A DNA stretch of 64,000 nucleotides from Ectocarpus siliculosus (GCA_000310025.1 FN649751.1:5768817-5832816); one strand, 5' to 3'; positions 11,801 to 24,250 are shown, counted from the first letter of the stretch. Program-made: numbers and translations. Notes: generated by a model from the letters alone, not told the origin.

Positions 11801-14800
11801 CCGCGACCCGGCCCGGTCAGAGGCCAAGACTTGGTTTTTCCCAACACGCAAGGGACAACGAAGTCCAAGTCTGCCGTTCGACAGGTTGCTCTTCTGACAG
11901 CACACGTACCTCGTGATGCTCCATTCCAACATGAATCGGCCTTAGCTAGAGGTATTATTCTTTCTCTGCTGTTTCTGTTTCTGTCCCACTAGTTCTCCAT
12001 CACTCCCTCTCTAACCGGAACCAAAACATCCAAGAAGTTGTTATTTTCAGCGCCCCTGCAAGTGTTGAGACAATATGCCCATCGGAAACAATGTTTCCCA
12101 CAAAACCTCGGTGGCACGCGCTCTCAAGTCATCCGTGTTCGTTCGATCCCAGACCATGTGGAGAACACCGTACTTCGCGGTTGAACGTACCTCAGGTAGC
12201 ACTGAGTCTGCAGAGACTTTGCCGTGGAAGAGTCGGCCGGCGACTGTTCTTGTCCATCACCAAGGCCAGAAGAGAGCGCCTCGCGGCGACGAAGATACAA
12301 GCAATCACCCGGGGAAAGTGGGGCAGGCAACAGGCCGGAAGGTGAACAGGCGTGCCTACGGATGAACCTTCTAGCACTACTATGTATCGAACAGAGGGAG
12401 TTGTTAAGCGAGGGTGCGTTTCCCACCGCATTTACCACTCTTCTCCCCAGCAGCAGCCGCTGCCTATTTCTACGAATTTCCTACTCGGTTCCTCTAAGAG
12501 ATCGCTAGCAATTTGCTCTTTTGAGCGCAAAGTAGGGCTGGAGCACTAATACTTCTTTGTGAGACCTACGACGCAAGCGAGCATTCCATATAAAGCGGCG
12601 TTGTCATCATCGTTTACTCGTTCTCTGTTCAACAAAAATCGTGCCTTATCGGCTGCCGGATCTTTGGCGTACCGCCAACCTCTGTTCGGTCTCCACACAT
12701 GTGCGGAACAACGTGCCTGCAGCCTTGTCCGAAGGATCCGCGAGGACGCTGCGGCGCAACAGATCCAGCGCGCCGCGCGGGCATGGCTAGCTCGGCGACT
12801 CGTGCGGAGGTTGCGCGAAGAGGAGCAAAGGTTGCGTGCCATCCGCTCGATCGCGACCCTCAACATCCAGGTGGGAAGGAGACGTGTTTCTGTTCGTCTC
12901 CTCTGAGTCGCCGTCAGAGGGGAACAGCGAGATTCGTAGTTTCTTGGCCGATGTCGAGCCGCTGAATACTGAGACAAAAAATGTCGGCCTCCTCCGTCAC
13001 AGATCTCTGTACACCCAGCGAGCACCACGCCATCAGACGTCCTTCTATTCTCTTCGAGATTGTTGTCAACGCTTTCCGGCTTTGGCTAGCTCGTCATGTA
13101 CAAATAATTGGCACCTTTTGACACTGCCAGCGATCGTGTCTGCCCATTGGAAGAAGAAGAAGAGAGATTGTTGCTCTGTTTAACAAGACATACCGCAACA
13201 GCACCAGCGCGTCGGCTGACGTTCTACTGGTCGTCTATGTTGATTTCGCCACATGGGGTTTTTGTCGGGGGCGTGGCGTCTGACCTTTCATCTTCAGTGA
13301 GAAACAATGTTTCCTGTTTCAACGCCTTTGAAGGTGATGGTGAACTGCTGTGTTCAGGAAGCACGCCCCGCGGCGGAAAGACAGGCCATGCGATAGGCCT
13401 ATGCACCAGAAATTGACATGGCTGACCTCCTTCCAAACGTCTACCTGTCTCATCTAGTTGTCCGCCTGTCTGCCTGTCTGTCTGTCTGTCCGCGAAAACA
13501 ACCATCTGTCTATCCGCGAAAACGACCATCGTCCGGATGTCCTGCAGAGGGTTTACCGCGGGCACAGGACGAGGGTGCTGCACGGGGCAAGGCTGGAGAT
13601 GAAGCGGTCGCGCCTGCGAGGGGAAGACGCGGCCGCGACGAAGATTCAGGTGTGAGTAGGAAGAGGGGGGAAAGGGAAGTACTTACGACATTTTTTTGTC
13701 GAAAGTGCTCCCAATGTCGTCTCAACCGAGAGTAGAACGAGCTCGAGTACGGGGAGTACGGCGGTAGAAAATTCTGCGATCAAAGCCAATCCTTTGTTGT
13801 CGATCAATGATCGCCGAGGGGAAGTCGTGCTCGCGTTCAAAGGTTTATGGTAGGACATGGCTAGGGATGCCGTTAGGGCGTTGGATTTCGCAGTCGTGCC
13901 TCGGCGGCAGAACCAGTGTTCGATGGAAAGCAAAGGTAGCAGACGAAAGACTGAGGGCTGGGTGGTTTATTGGGTCGAAATCCTTGCTTGCTCGGTCCCC
14001 TTTCCTCCCCCCGCTGGCTTAGAGCGTGCCCACCCAGCCATAGATTTGTTTTCAGTGGCTGGCTTTTGTTGATGCGGTCCACGTTCTTGAAGAAACCCTG
14101 TAACGCACACGCCCACATACACGAGCCCCGTCACATTTGTCCCACCGATGGCATGACATGGCTGCAGGCCCTCGTGCGCGCGCACCTCTCGAAGCGAACC
14201 GTTGCCAAGTTGTCCAAGAAGAGGAAGGAGAAGCGGATCAGCGACGCCCGCCTCTGGACGGAGACGTGGAGCGAGGATGCTCAAATGTGGTTCTACCACA
14301 ACGCTACGACAGGCAAGAGAATGAAGGCAGTACTGCTGTGGTGCCGCTCAGGCAGGACAACGCGCTGCGGCCGCCACTAGTACAGTAGGTTGGGGAGGAG
14401 AAGGGGGGTGAGGCTACAGTAGTCTGTTGACCCAGGTTGCTGACGGCAAGCAGGTGTTCAGCCGCAGTCCCCGAAGAGTTTCACACTCGCCGAAACGATC
14501 TCCCGGTAGCGGGGGGGGGGCGGGGGGGGGTCGTGGACATGACGAGCGAGAGCCTTCGATACGAATGTCTCCAGCGCAAAGGAAGCAGCTGTTGTCGCAT
14601 GCATCAATGACCACTTCCTGTGCTCAAGAAGAACAGTGACCACCCCAAAACAACCTTCGCACTGCCTATTATCCTGCAGGGGAGGCGTTGTGGGAGCCCC
14701 CCAGCACCGGCTACACGAAGCACGACGGGGCGCTGGTCCTCTCGTCGGGGGAGGTTGTAACGGATCCGGAGGAAGGTGGGTGGTTGTACATAGCAATGAT

Positions 14801-17800
14801 GATCGTCTCGCTTGCGGATCGTGGCAGAGGCGTACATCGTGGAAGCGGTACAGATCATGAAAGCGGTGCAGATCGTGGTAGCGGTGCAGATTGTGGAAGC
14901 GAGTCTGCTATTTGTAGCGATAGAACGAAAGAGGCGCTCGAGACGCTCGTAGAAGTGATGCTCCGACTCAGCGTAGTCGCGAGGAAGTCCAAAAGTTCCT
15001 ATGTGTATGTGCTCTTGCTGTGCCCCCCTCGATGAAAAGGTTGAGCAAGAGGGCGGTTGTGAAGCACGAGCAGATTGTTAGCCCTGTCAGCCACACCTTG
15101 CCCCATATCCAACCAACAGAGTCATTTGCCAGCGAGCCCAAACGACTCGATGCATGCGCGCGCTGCCGCTTTTTTTCCCCTGTCTCCCGAACGTAGACTA
15201 TCCATTCCTCTTGACACTGCTCTCGCCGTTGTCTGGCTCTCTTCACGATCGTCTCTGAAAAACGTGCCAGGGATGACGGAGGAAGAGCGGCTAGAGGCGA
15301 GGAAGCAGTCGAGCTGCGTGGAGTGCGAGCAGAAGAGGTCGACGAGGAAGTGCGACCAGTGCGGCGATGGCTTCTGCACGAAGTGCTTCCGAAAGACGCA
15401 CGCCACCGGCCGCCGAACCAAGCACACCTGGACGCACGTGGGGCCCATGGAGTGCGCCGAGTGCGAGGCGGAGGTAAAGGGTGGTGTGTGTAGAATTTAA
15501 AACAGGAACAGTTAGGGAAACGGTGTTGTAGGTGTTGTTGATTCCACGCTGGGATGCTGGGATGCTGGGATGCACAAGGTTTCGGCCGGTCTGGCGTGGT
15601 TGGAAGTATGCAGTGCTGGTCGATCCATCAGCGGAAAGCGGCAATGGACACACGGCGGACGAAACTACGAACTGTCTCACTTGACGATTTTTCCGACAAA
15701 ACGATGCGCACGAAGGTTCGCATAGTTCGCCTCTCCCCCCCCCTCCCCCCCCAAGCTTTCTCAACGACCGAAGGACATCAACCTTCAACCGCCTCTTTGC
15801 TCGGCCAACTAACTGACCAGGTGGCCATAAAGTGGTGCACCGCTTGCGACGACCCCTTCTGCGCACCCTGCTGGTCCGTCATCCACTCCCGCGGGAAGCG
15901 TAGCCTGCACAGCCACTGCACCATCTCCCCGGGGGGGCGCGTGTCCACCAAAGCCATCGCTCCAGACGGCACGGACGCCGGCCCGTTCACTCCGGGGGAG
16001 AGCCTCGTGGCCGAAATTGCGGGAGCCGGCGCCGGCGATGGTGCACTAGCGGAGCAAGGGTACGACGCGACCGCTGCCGCGCCGCTTGTTGAGACGAATC
16101 CGGCGCAGTCGGTGAGTGATCCGATGAGGTGTAAAGGGGTAGACTTTGCCAACTTTATTTGTTTTTGCTATGGGCGCTGTCGTGTATCCCGCCGGCGTTG
16201 AGCTGTCCCCAAGCACCGCCCCGTTTTTTTGCTACGACTGATAGTGTTGAGCCGCTTGAGCGGGAACGTCCGTGGGTGCCACAAAGCGCGAGACAATAAG
16301 AACCTGGAACCCGAACGCACGCGGTTATTGTCTACCGCACTTTTTTCTTTTCGTGTTTGAGATTTCCGACGAGACATGGGGCGCGAAAAAACAGCAGTGC
16401 GTGGCGGCGTGCGTGCAAGGAAGCTGATGGCGTTGAGACGACATCCCCACAAACATGAGGTTCGTGCAACAGTTCCAATCTCGCCGACCTTGGTCCCGGT
16501 TTCTCGCGCACGCTCGCACGCGATGATGGCAGCAGGACTGCTGGCAGGAGTACACCGACGACGCGGGCAACCCGTACTGGTACAACTCGGCGAGCGGCTC
16601 CTCTCAATACGAGAACCCTCTGGGCGGCGGGCCGGTGTGGACCGGGGGATCCATTACCACGAACAGCTCGACCATCGAAAACGGTGGGAATGGTGAGTCA
16701 CGCAAAGAGCGACACCAAGACCGGACGAGTAGGACAAACGCCAGGAGGTGACATGAGTATATAGGAGTTACACCCACCCGTAGGTGTTTTTTTCTTTGCC
16801 GGTGCGCGAGCTTCCGTCCGCCCTGCCTCTAGACGACGGGACACGTAGAAGTATATGGCAAAGCCAACAAATGCGGCAATAAATAGAGTAGATTGTGACT
16901 GCGGGAGTCTCAGCGAAATATTTTTCTTCTGTGGCTCGTCTTCCGCACCATCCTATGTTTTTTTTTCGCGAATGTATTCAGAATCTCAAGCGTGAACGAA
17001 ACAGGTTCCGTAACCAAAGCAGCAAAAGACTCGGTGTTCTGTTGAAACCGGGGAGCTTGAAGCCGTGGTTTAAGACGATACTCGAAGTCAGCTTAAATTC
17101 TTTGCGATAGGGACGGTTTTCATTCTAGAGGTTCGCTCGCATCCCAGCAGCGTCGAATCTCGCTTGAAAAACACGCACGTTTGGTGGCATCGTGCTTGTT
17201 AGAGCGGGAAACATCGGCAACGAAGCTAGAGTTGGTGTATGTCTTTCAGAGGGCAGTCGGGTACGACGACAGCACTGCCTGCGCTGTGGGACGCAAACGT
17301 TTTCGCACTTCTGGCGTCGTACATAGAAGTACGGCACCTGCCGACGCCCTTTTACCTACTGACGAGAGAATCTCCAAGACCTTCTCGTAGAACCCGCCTT
17401 AGTCTACACTACACTACACTACATATACAGGTATCTGACAAGCTTCGCGGAACTATCTGTATTTCTTACCACTCCCTGCCAGCGTGATCGTGCACACGCA
17501 ACCGATATTTTCGCGCATGTCACCGTAGAGCCGTGCACGAAAAGAACGTAAACCGCATGGTAGTCCTTGATCATGGATGTGCATCTGTCTCGCTGTGTAA
17601 CGCCAAGCTCTCGTTTGCGTGTGTAACAACGTGGCCAGCTGCCGGTGGACAAGAGTGGGATACAGCACAGCAGGTGAGATTGTGCCGCGCTATGGCTAGA
17701 AGCGTTTTGAAACTATTTCCCTAACAAGAGCCGTTGATCCTGTCCCTTCGGACGGGCAGGCGACGAAACCGTCACGGCAAGAGCGGTCGTGTCCGAGGAG

Positions 17801-18385
17801 CTGCTTGTTCCTTAGGACGTAGGATAGGTTTTTCAGACCAGGTCTAGTTCACGTTGGAGGAAACGCAAGCAAATGCTGCAGATATGTCATCGCTTCGACA
17901 GAGTGAGGTGCCCGCCTTCTTCCAAGGTCACCTGGCCCATGCTTAAAACCGTATAATTGGGGGAAAACGTAACGAACGGCTGTATATGCAGCAAGAAGTA
18001 GTCCCACACAGAAACTGCGGCTGGTCGTGAGAACGACTTCTTTCTCGTACCCCTACATGCGCCGCGCGATTAAGATGTATTTTTTCGGTTGTCGTTCCAC
18101 CCCGCGCTGCGAGCAACTCACACACGAGGCCCTGCGACGTGGACCGACCCGCCGAGCCGTGTGCGCCACAGACACCGGAGAGCTACCACGTTCCGTGCCC
18201 GTCGACTAACCCCTTCGTTCTCTCGTATGCAGGCGGAGAATAGTGGCTACTCCGACCCCGATTCGAGAGCCATGGTGACCGCGCACGGGTCGGCGGGGGA
18301 ATGGAGCGAGCATGCGGACGACGAAGGGCACGTGTACTACTACAACGCCCTTACGGGCGAGAGTCAGTACGAGTCCCCGTACTAG
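8869..18385 (+). CDS. Large IQ-motif / WW-domain / B-box zinc-finger protein
   Basis: Proposed exons: 8869-9313, 10106-10968, 11154-11780, 12196-12341, 12723-12870, 13548-13649, 14168-14312, 14680-14775, 15271-15473, 15821-16111, 16533-16692 and 18233-18385. The first 11 join in phase; exons 11 and 12 do not unless an unplaced exon intervenes (11 nt at 17250-17260 would fit). The product is about 1,130 residues. Domain order: short basic coiled coil; low-complexity region; about eight IQ motifs (such as AAILIQRAVRGFQARRL and AATKIQAITRGK), the calmodulin or myosin-light-chain binding type; WW domain 1 split over exons 7-8 (WSEDAQMWFYHN then ALWEPP); two B-box-like Cys/His fingers (CVECEQKRSTRKCDQC and CTACDDPFCAPCW); WW domains 2 and 3 near the C-terminus (NPYWYNSASG, HVYYYNALTG). 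Exon 7 ends in a GC donor. It is probably a calmodulin-regulated scaffold binding proline-rich partners; that role is inferred from domains only. The start codon is the first ATG of exon 1 and upstream exons are possible. Confidence 0.8.
14815..14905 (+). repeat. 18-base tandem repeat in an intron
   Basis: About four units of GCGGTGCAGATCGTGGAA, with a few substitutions, lie in the intron between exons 8 and 9 of the IQ/WW gene. The period is a multiple of three and the array is open in one frame (Gly-Ser-Gly-Ala-Asp-like), but splice phase places it outside the coding sequence. Confidence 0.75.
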
Positions 18386-19850
18386 CATTCTTCAGCGTCA
18401 CTACAACTGCAATGGGAGGCCTGTCGACCCCCTGAGGGGTTGGACTGCCATCACGCGTGCCGACAAGATCCAGTTTGCATGTGTGACTGGCACTGGTGAC
18501 CAAATTGTTTCTGACAAGATTCGGCGCTTGAAAAATATGGTAGTACCAGCTTCCAGTTCTTAAGGTGTGGTGCTGAACGAGGTGGTCGTGTGTACCAGGC
18601 GTGAGGCAATCGCGAATACATCAGGGTGCGCATACTACAATGCACGCGTGGACCACGCGGTGCGTACATAGCCCGCTCGCCCGCACACATAGTCTAGGCT
18701 ATTTCGAAAATTGCTGTCGGAGGGATACACCAGCTGGTGTGATATTGGTGGGTTGTTTTTCCGGCCGACTGGGAACCAGGCTCTGCCTGCTCCCCACCCT
18801 CCTCTCACGTGGCGCCGCCGAAGATCGGAGCATGATGTCGCCCGTGGCACAGCAATATTGTGGGTGTGTGTGGACACACAAAGCAGGCTTGCTTTGATTG
18901 TGTTTGTCAAAACCGCGCGATGCTTATTGGTTCACTTACGTACACCCCCGCGCGTCACCGCGTTCTTTTGACGCAAATCATTCACTTATGTAGTATTTAC
19001 ATATGAACATATCCACCACCCGACCCTTCGGAAAAAATAAACCCAACTACGCTTCATGGTGTCCTGCGTCCGAATAGAATATACATTCTACAAAGAAAGC
19101 AATGGAAAGCAGCGCCAAACGTTCGAGTAGTACAGATAGCACAGAGATGCGTCTTTGATATAGACAAAAACTTAATTGCATCAGAAACGTACCACGACAA
19201 CGTCGACACGTCGAGAAAAACAACAGTCGAACACCCCCCCTCCTCTAAAAAATAAATGCAGAGAGTAAAACGGGACGAATCGTACCAAGAACGCCAACCA
19301 GCTACTTGTTTTCTCGCCATTTCCTGAAGCCGCAAGAATGCTAGCTTAACCTCGAGGTACTTCCAATCGCGTGACCGACTTGATTAACGTAAACATCGCC
19401 TTGAGTGCAGTATGCGAAGTCTCTCTTGCTTATCACTTAACCGTCCCCATCAACCTACTGTATCTACATTCATTCTTGGCATGTTCATCCGTTGACAACC
19501 ACTCTAAAACGCGGGGGATTATCCTAAAACTACACAGCCAGATGGATCAATTCACCAAAATCATAAAACATGGTTCACACTTACTTACAAGTGAAAATAT
19601 CGAGAGTGAAAGGCACGCCTGCATCACGACATGGTGCGATTGCTAAAAAACGTGGGGGGCGCACGAATGTACCTACCCGTAAGCGTCACACAATGATGAG
19701 CGAAACCTCTAGCGCTCTCTTGGTAAACTAAAATCATTCAAGCCCGGACCGAAAATAAATTACTATTGGTGTGTTAAGCGTGGACAATAGTATTCCGATC
19801 CCTAGCCTGGCGATTGCTTCGCGGACGCAGTCACGAGACTAAATAGAGAC
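18386..19850. other. Convergent intergenic region between two WW-domain genes
   Basis: AT-richer than the flanks and without a supportable gene. It presumably contains the 3' untranslated regions of the IQ/WW gene (+) and the small WW gene (-). No structured RNA was recognised. Confidence 0.5.
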
Positions 19851-21013
19851 TTAAAAGTCCTGAAAAACCAAATCTGGGTGCCGTGCTGTACATTGGTACA
19901 TAGAGGTGCCCAACCCCCCCCCCCGGAAGATGCCTCGAATATTTACGTCAAGTAAGTGTTGACGGGCAATACACTTACTTTTTCGCCGAGGACAGAAACA
20001 ATAAGAACAGAAAGGACTTTGAACATGGTAGGAAAGGTCCTTATGGCCTCCCGCTGTACAACAAGCGCTTTTCCCCGAGGAACCATCGCTTGCTCGGTGC
20101 TTGTTCGCCCCCTTTCGATGATCTCTACCGACAACCACACGATCACCCATTTGCGAGCTCCCAGGGGGGATGCACCTACTGGGTGGTGCATCGAGGCTCA
20201 AGAAAGGAGGGGGTTAGGGCTTACCAAATGACGTAATCACCTTTCGAGCCGCTTTGCCGCGAGCTTTGTCCCTGATGGGTTGAAGTGCACGAGTCGCTTT
20301 GTCAGCAACATACAGTGCTGCCACTGCTTGGGCGGCAGAGAAAAATGTGTCTCTCTTTCTATAGGTCGGCTCTCCCATGTGTAGTGGCCCTCCCATGTGT
20401 GCGTGTAGCGCCGGCAACCCCATCTCTGCAGGCGCAGGTCCCATAGGTGCGAGATGCGTCGGATAGCTCATCATGGGGTTGGGGTAGGAATCCGGAAGTT
20501 GGTACGTAGCCTGTCCGGTGTGCGTGTTTATCCTGAGCGAAACGAAGAAAGGACCAAGGGTGGCAGGTAGGACGGGAGTTGGTAAATACGATTGACACGG
20601 TGCAGCAGACGTGCTCGATCTTCTTGAACTCTGCGGTGGGAAAGATTGATTGAGAGCTCCGCTCTCTTACTTGTATTTCACACTACAATCTCGGAGAAGG
20701 AACATGGGCCCGCGTCCCTCAATAGAAATATCGCCAACAGGTGTTGAATTTGGTTTACATGAATCACTCGTCAAGATTGATTCACTGCTGCAAGGCATGG
20801 CTCGCTTTTTTGGCGGCCTAGAAAACAGAAAACGCGGACGAATAGTAGTTAGTGTATCTCTCGCTATTAGTGTGTCTCTCGTTCCATAGGTTCTAATCGC
20901 CAAGATGGACAAGGGAATGGCCTAACCTGCGCAGGTACCCACCAGTATAGAAAGCCGTTCTGATCGACAGCCTGTTGCCACACGTTCGTTGGGTCGTATG
21001 CGTAGCTACTCAT
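19851..21013 (-). CDS. Small WW-domain protein, about 188 residues
   Basis: Exons on the minus strand are 21013-20943, 20532-20225, 20157-19979 and 19859-19851; phases close and the last exon encodes Asp-Phe-stop. Residues 1-40 form a WW-like domain split by the first intron (VWQQAVDQNGFLYW, then NTHTGQATYQLPD). The first signature Trp is present and the second is Tyr. A Pro/Met/His-rich linker follows (MMSYPTHLAPMG, LHAHMGG), then a basic helical region (KATRALQPIRDKARGKAARK) and a hydrophobic C-terminal part (KWVIVWLSVEII and FKVLSVLIVSVLG) that might associate with membrane. No family beyond WW is recognised. WW domains bind Pro-rich peptides; the partner is unknown. It is tail to tail with the IQ/WW gene, whose terminal WW domains have the same Tyr replacement. 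The third-exon acceptor (gggag) is weak, so the C-terminal half is less certain than the WW part. Confidence 0.65.
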
Positions 21014-22791
21014 CGTCGAGGTCCGGGAACGCCCTGCTCGAGTCAACGTTTAATGTAGCCGCGGCAACCGGCAGCACGCGAGAGGGCATTATAAGGGTGG
21101 GTCTGGTGGTGTACGCACATCGATGGGCAACCATACAGCAACCTGTAAACAGATGAAGTATAAACATCTCACAACATCAGAGTGTTAAATGCAGGCACCA
21201 ATTCTGCCCGACAAGCTTATAGTTAACGGTTTACAACAAGAACAGAAGTTCTCCACACGAAGAGCACGTTGCCCTGTTGAACAAAGGACGTGCGTCTCCA
21301 AAAACTAAGAACTTCCGGAGATGGTAGAAAATCAATCCAACCCGAGGAACGTTCCGATGTCCATGATGGCACGCTCTGCCTGGAAAATCCAAGAATTCCC
21401 CACCTACCGCTGCAGCCTGACAGCCTGACATACCGATAAGATCAGCCACCCTCGGTAAAACCTCGCTACATGCACACATACATATATGCATCACGACAGG
21501 AATTGCGCCTCCGCTGGGTCGGTTGAAATACTCCCCTAGGTGACGTTGGATGTTGACATCGGAGGTAACGGTTCCAATTCCAAACAGCAGTAGACTACTG
21601 TACTATGCATGCATGCACTGTTGGCGTTCGACGAAAGTGTTGAGAGCAAGCCCTTTGCTGCAGATGGACGACGGCAAACCCAGAACAAACTCGGAAAAGG
21701 GAACGGTCTTGTGACACCTTGATAGCAAAGACAGAGAGAGGTCAAGACCAACGCCGCGACGGTACAGGTATAGCAGTAGATAGGCGAAGCAAGCATGCAC
21801 AAAGAGCGTCCCCTACAGACACTCACTAGAGAAATAAATTGGTGTGATGTTTCGGGGATGGAGCGGGAGGCTCGACACAGCAGGGAAGGAACCAGCATAC
21901 ATATACACACATCATCGAGCTGCTCCCCCGCGCACGCTTCTTCATTGCTCACCTTTTCTTTCGCTTGTATGTTGTTTGCACACGTAGCCCACAACTCTCC
22001 GTGTGTTGTCTTTTCTTCTTGATCTCCTCGTCGTGGAGACAAAAGGGCCACGATCTGTAGTAGCTGGTAAGGTCTAGGCTTCAGAAACGGTTATAAACTA
22101 CTGGATGAAGCGGCTTGGACCACGGACTGGACTTAGCGGTTGGCTTGCGATTGCGGGAACAATCTTCAACTTGGGGTTTATACAGGGTTAGACTTCGCGA
22201 GGTCGGGGGTTGTACAATCAATGTAGGGGGTGTGGGCGTTGTTTTGCCACGGCCCAGGCCACTGCAGTGAGGAGAAATCCCCGGATCGGTACGCCACTTC
22301 CGTTTTTTTGCGTCATATAAAATAAGGGTCTGAAACGCGAGGAACGATCTGCGCACGAACATGTATGTACCCCGGATTATTCTTCGCATGCCAAAAAGAT
22401 GCGAAAGTTGTTGTGGCCCCCCAGCATTTAGGAGCGTGGGTGTTCTTCTGGAAGACCCAGATGGCGCTGTTATAGAAGTGTGTATGCATCTCCTTTTACG
22501 TTCGCGTAATCTATTTTCAGAGTCTGCTCATGTAGATGGCAAAGGTGTCGGTCGGGATGTCTAGGGATATCGGGGTATCTACTATCTACCCTGGAACGCT
22601 GTAACGCACGCGGAGGAATCGCTGCCTGTCTGTCTGGTCCGTGAGCCCGCGGAATGCTCAAACTCAACTTCCCTAGGGACATATGCATCCACATGAAATG
22701 CCATCCAGGGCCCCCCCTCTGCTCGTTCTCGAGGTCAGACACCAAACTTCTGACTTGACTTGCCAGTTGCCTACCCTGCAGCAAGATAACG
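21014..22791. other. Divergent intergenic region
   Basis: Lies between the start codons of the small WW gene (-) and the plastid-targeted exon (+), so it is likely to carry both promoters. A TATA-like run (catataaaat) is at 22313-22322, too far upstream to assign. A GCATGCATGCA run is near 21605-21615. Open frames here do not resemble proteins. Confidence 0.4.
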
Positions 22792-22930
22792 ATGGCTTCT
22801 TCTCGTTTCGGCCTCGTGTGCCTCGGAGCTTTTATTTTCTCCGGTACCCAAGCTTTTGGTGTGCTCCAGAGCAGAGGAATCGTAACATCAAGTTTTGCTC
22901 CTGCCAGATCTCTTGCTTCTCCAACAAGGG
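22792..22930 (+). CDS. First exon of a plastid-targeted protein (remaining exons unresolved)
   Basis: ATG at 22792 opens a 46-codon segment ending at a good donor (gtgagt at 22931, phase 1). It encodes MASSRFGLVCLGAFIFSG, followed by TQAFGV and then a Ser/Ala/Arg-rich stretch (SSFAPARSLASPTRG). A hydrophobic signal peptide with cleavage predicted at A|F, followed by a basic, hydroxylated transit peptide, is the bipartite leader used by algae with secondary red plastids; the Phe at +1 is its hallmark (the ASAFAP motif in family literature). The mature protein is not identified. A candidate continuation is an exon near 24946-25018, and the two-exon membrane protein at 26278-27482 could be the 3' end, but I could not connect them in phase. 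Confidence 0.55.
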
Positions 22931-23938
22931 GTGAGTGCGTCGATGCGTGAGCCCGACCCATGCCCAGTTGCCCTTTCCCCTCTGGTAGCTCATCTCCGCC
23001 GTGCCTTGCGGAGCGTTCGTCAATCGAACGTCCTGCGTTGCATGGTAGATCTTTCGCTGTCTTGCGCGCCGCCGCCGTGCTGGGTGCTGGTTTGTCTTTG
23101 AATCGCCACGTCTTCGACACACAGCAGAGCATCATACTCTCACGTTGTGAAGGAACATCTGACCCAGAGAAATACCATGGTAGCGACCTGTGCTGCTGTG
23201 AGCTCCGTCAAGACCACGCTGTGTACCCGCCCCCCCCTCCACCCGCCCCGCCCCCCGCGGTCTGTTCAACACCAACTAGGACGGTCGGCGCCTGGACACC
23301 GCCGCTCGCTTTCTATGGAAGGGGTAAACCCCCGCGAGGACGCGGATTTCGAAGTGAGTTTTGAAAAATTCCGGAAAAAAACACCACACATCACACGGGA
23401 GGTTCCGAAATTACTTGTAGTCAAGGTAGTGCACCTCAACCCCCTTCCCGACTCCAGAAAACTCGAGTCGCTGATCTCCAAAACGCCTGCCTCCCACAGC
23501 AGTCTGTTGCCTGCTTGCGTTTAGACATGCAGCAGTGCTGATTTGTTTTGTGGCGAAGCTCTGTTTTCACGTTTACTGTCAGGGGTCAGTTTGAAATGTT
23601 GTCTTGTTTTCCTTCCGCCTCGACTTGAAGTTAGGGCCTCCGAACTTCCTACAGTACTTTATTACAGTGTACGATAAATAGTTGCGTTTCATCGTGGTAC
23701 TTCTTTAGGTTGCACGATGGCTGCCGTCGACATCTTCCAGTCCAGAAGACACCCAGCTGTTGTTATAGCGGACGTGCCACCAGTTGAGCACAGCTCTCAG
23801 TGTTTCCAAAGGCAGAGCACACCTAGTTCCTGCTGTCCTTCTCCGCGGCGTATGACGTGTACTACCCGGCGGGGATGCTGGAGATGTTTGCGTCCTTTCT
23901 TTTTCTTTGAAAAGTAAACAAAATCTCACGGCAAGACC

Positions 23939-24006
23939 GTTCGAGATATAACCTACTGTAGTCGAAAGGGACGTGCTGAAGTATTTTCAGTGAGTGGAGG
24001 GGAACC
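23939..24006 (+). repeat. Dispersed repeat copy A (related to 41240-41306)
   Basis: Shares with 41240-41306 the ordered blocks GTTCGAG-TATA, AGTCGAA-GGG, GTGCTGA and TGAGTGGAGGG over about 67 bases in the same orientation. It is non-coding; the second copy lies in an intron of the isoleucyl-tRNA synthetase gene. Confidence 0.6.
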
Positions 24007-24250
24007 CGCTGGAAACTGGGCTTATTTTAGTTTGTTAAAGCTTGCACACTATTTGCGTACACCGAATTGTATCAGTGATGCCAGCTGGTGCGAAGAACAA
24101 AAGCATCTGCATAGTTTTTTGTTTTGAGTCTTCAGGCGTTCTCACTGATCATTGATTGATCATTTGCAAGTGCTGGTGTAGTGGCAAGTCGTGGAGTTGC
24201 CGCCCTGCAGCCCTTCGCGCCGTGTATTGGCAAGTCCATAGGTGTGTCTA

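Noticed and set aside
21536-22051. 171-codon minus-strand ORF
   Set aside because: Cys/Leu/Ser-rich translation with no domain and no splice context; compatible with chance.
22470-23135. 221-codon minus-strand ORF
   Set aside because: It lies antisense to the plastid-leader exon and has no family features; the plus-strand leader is far more protein-like.
23829-23905. Possible exon encoding AAYDVYYPAGMLEMF after a cctag acceptor
   Set aside because: Protein-like, but there is no usable donor, no homologue I recognise and no phase link to the leader exon at 22792.
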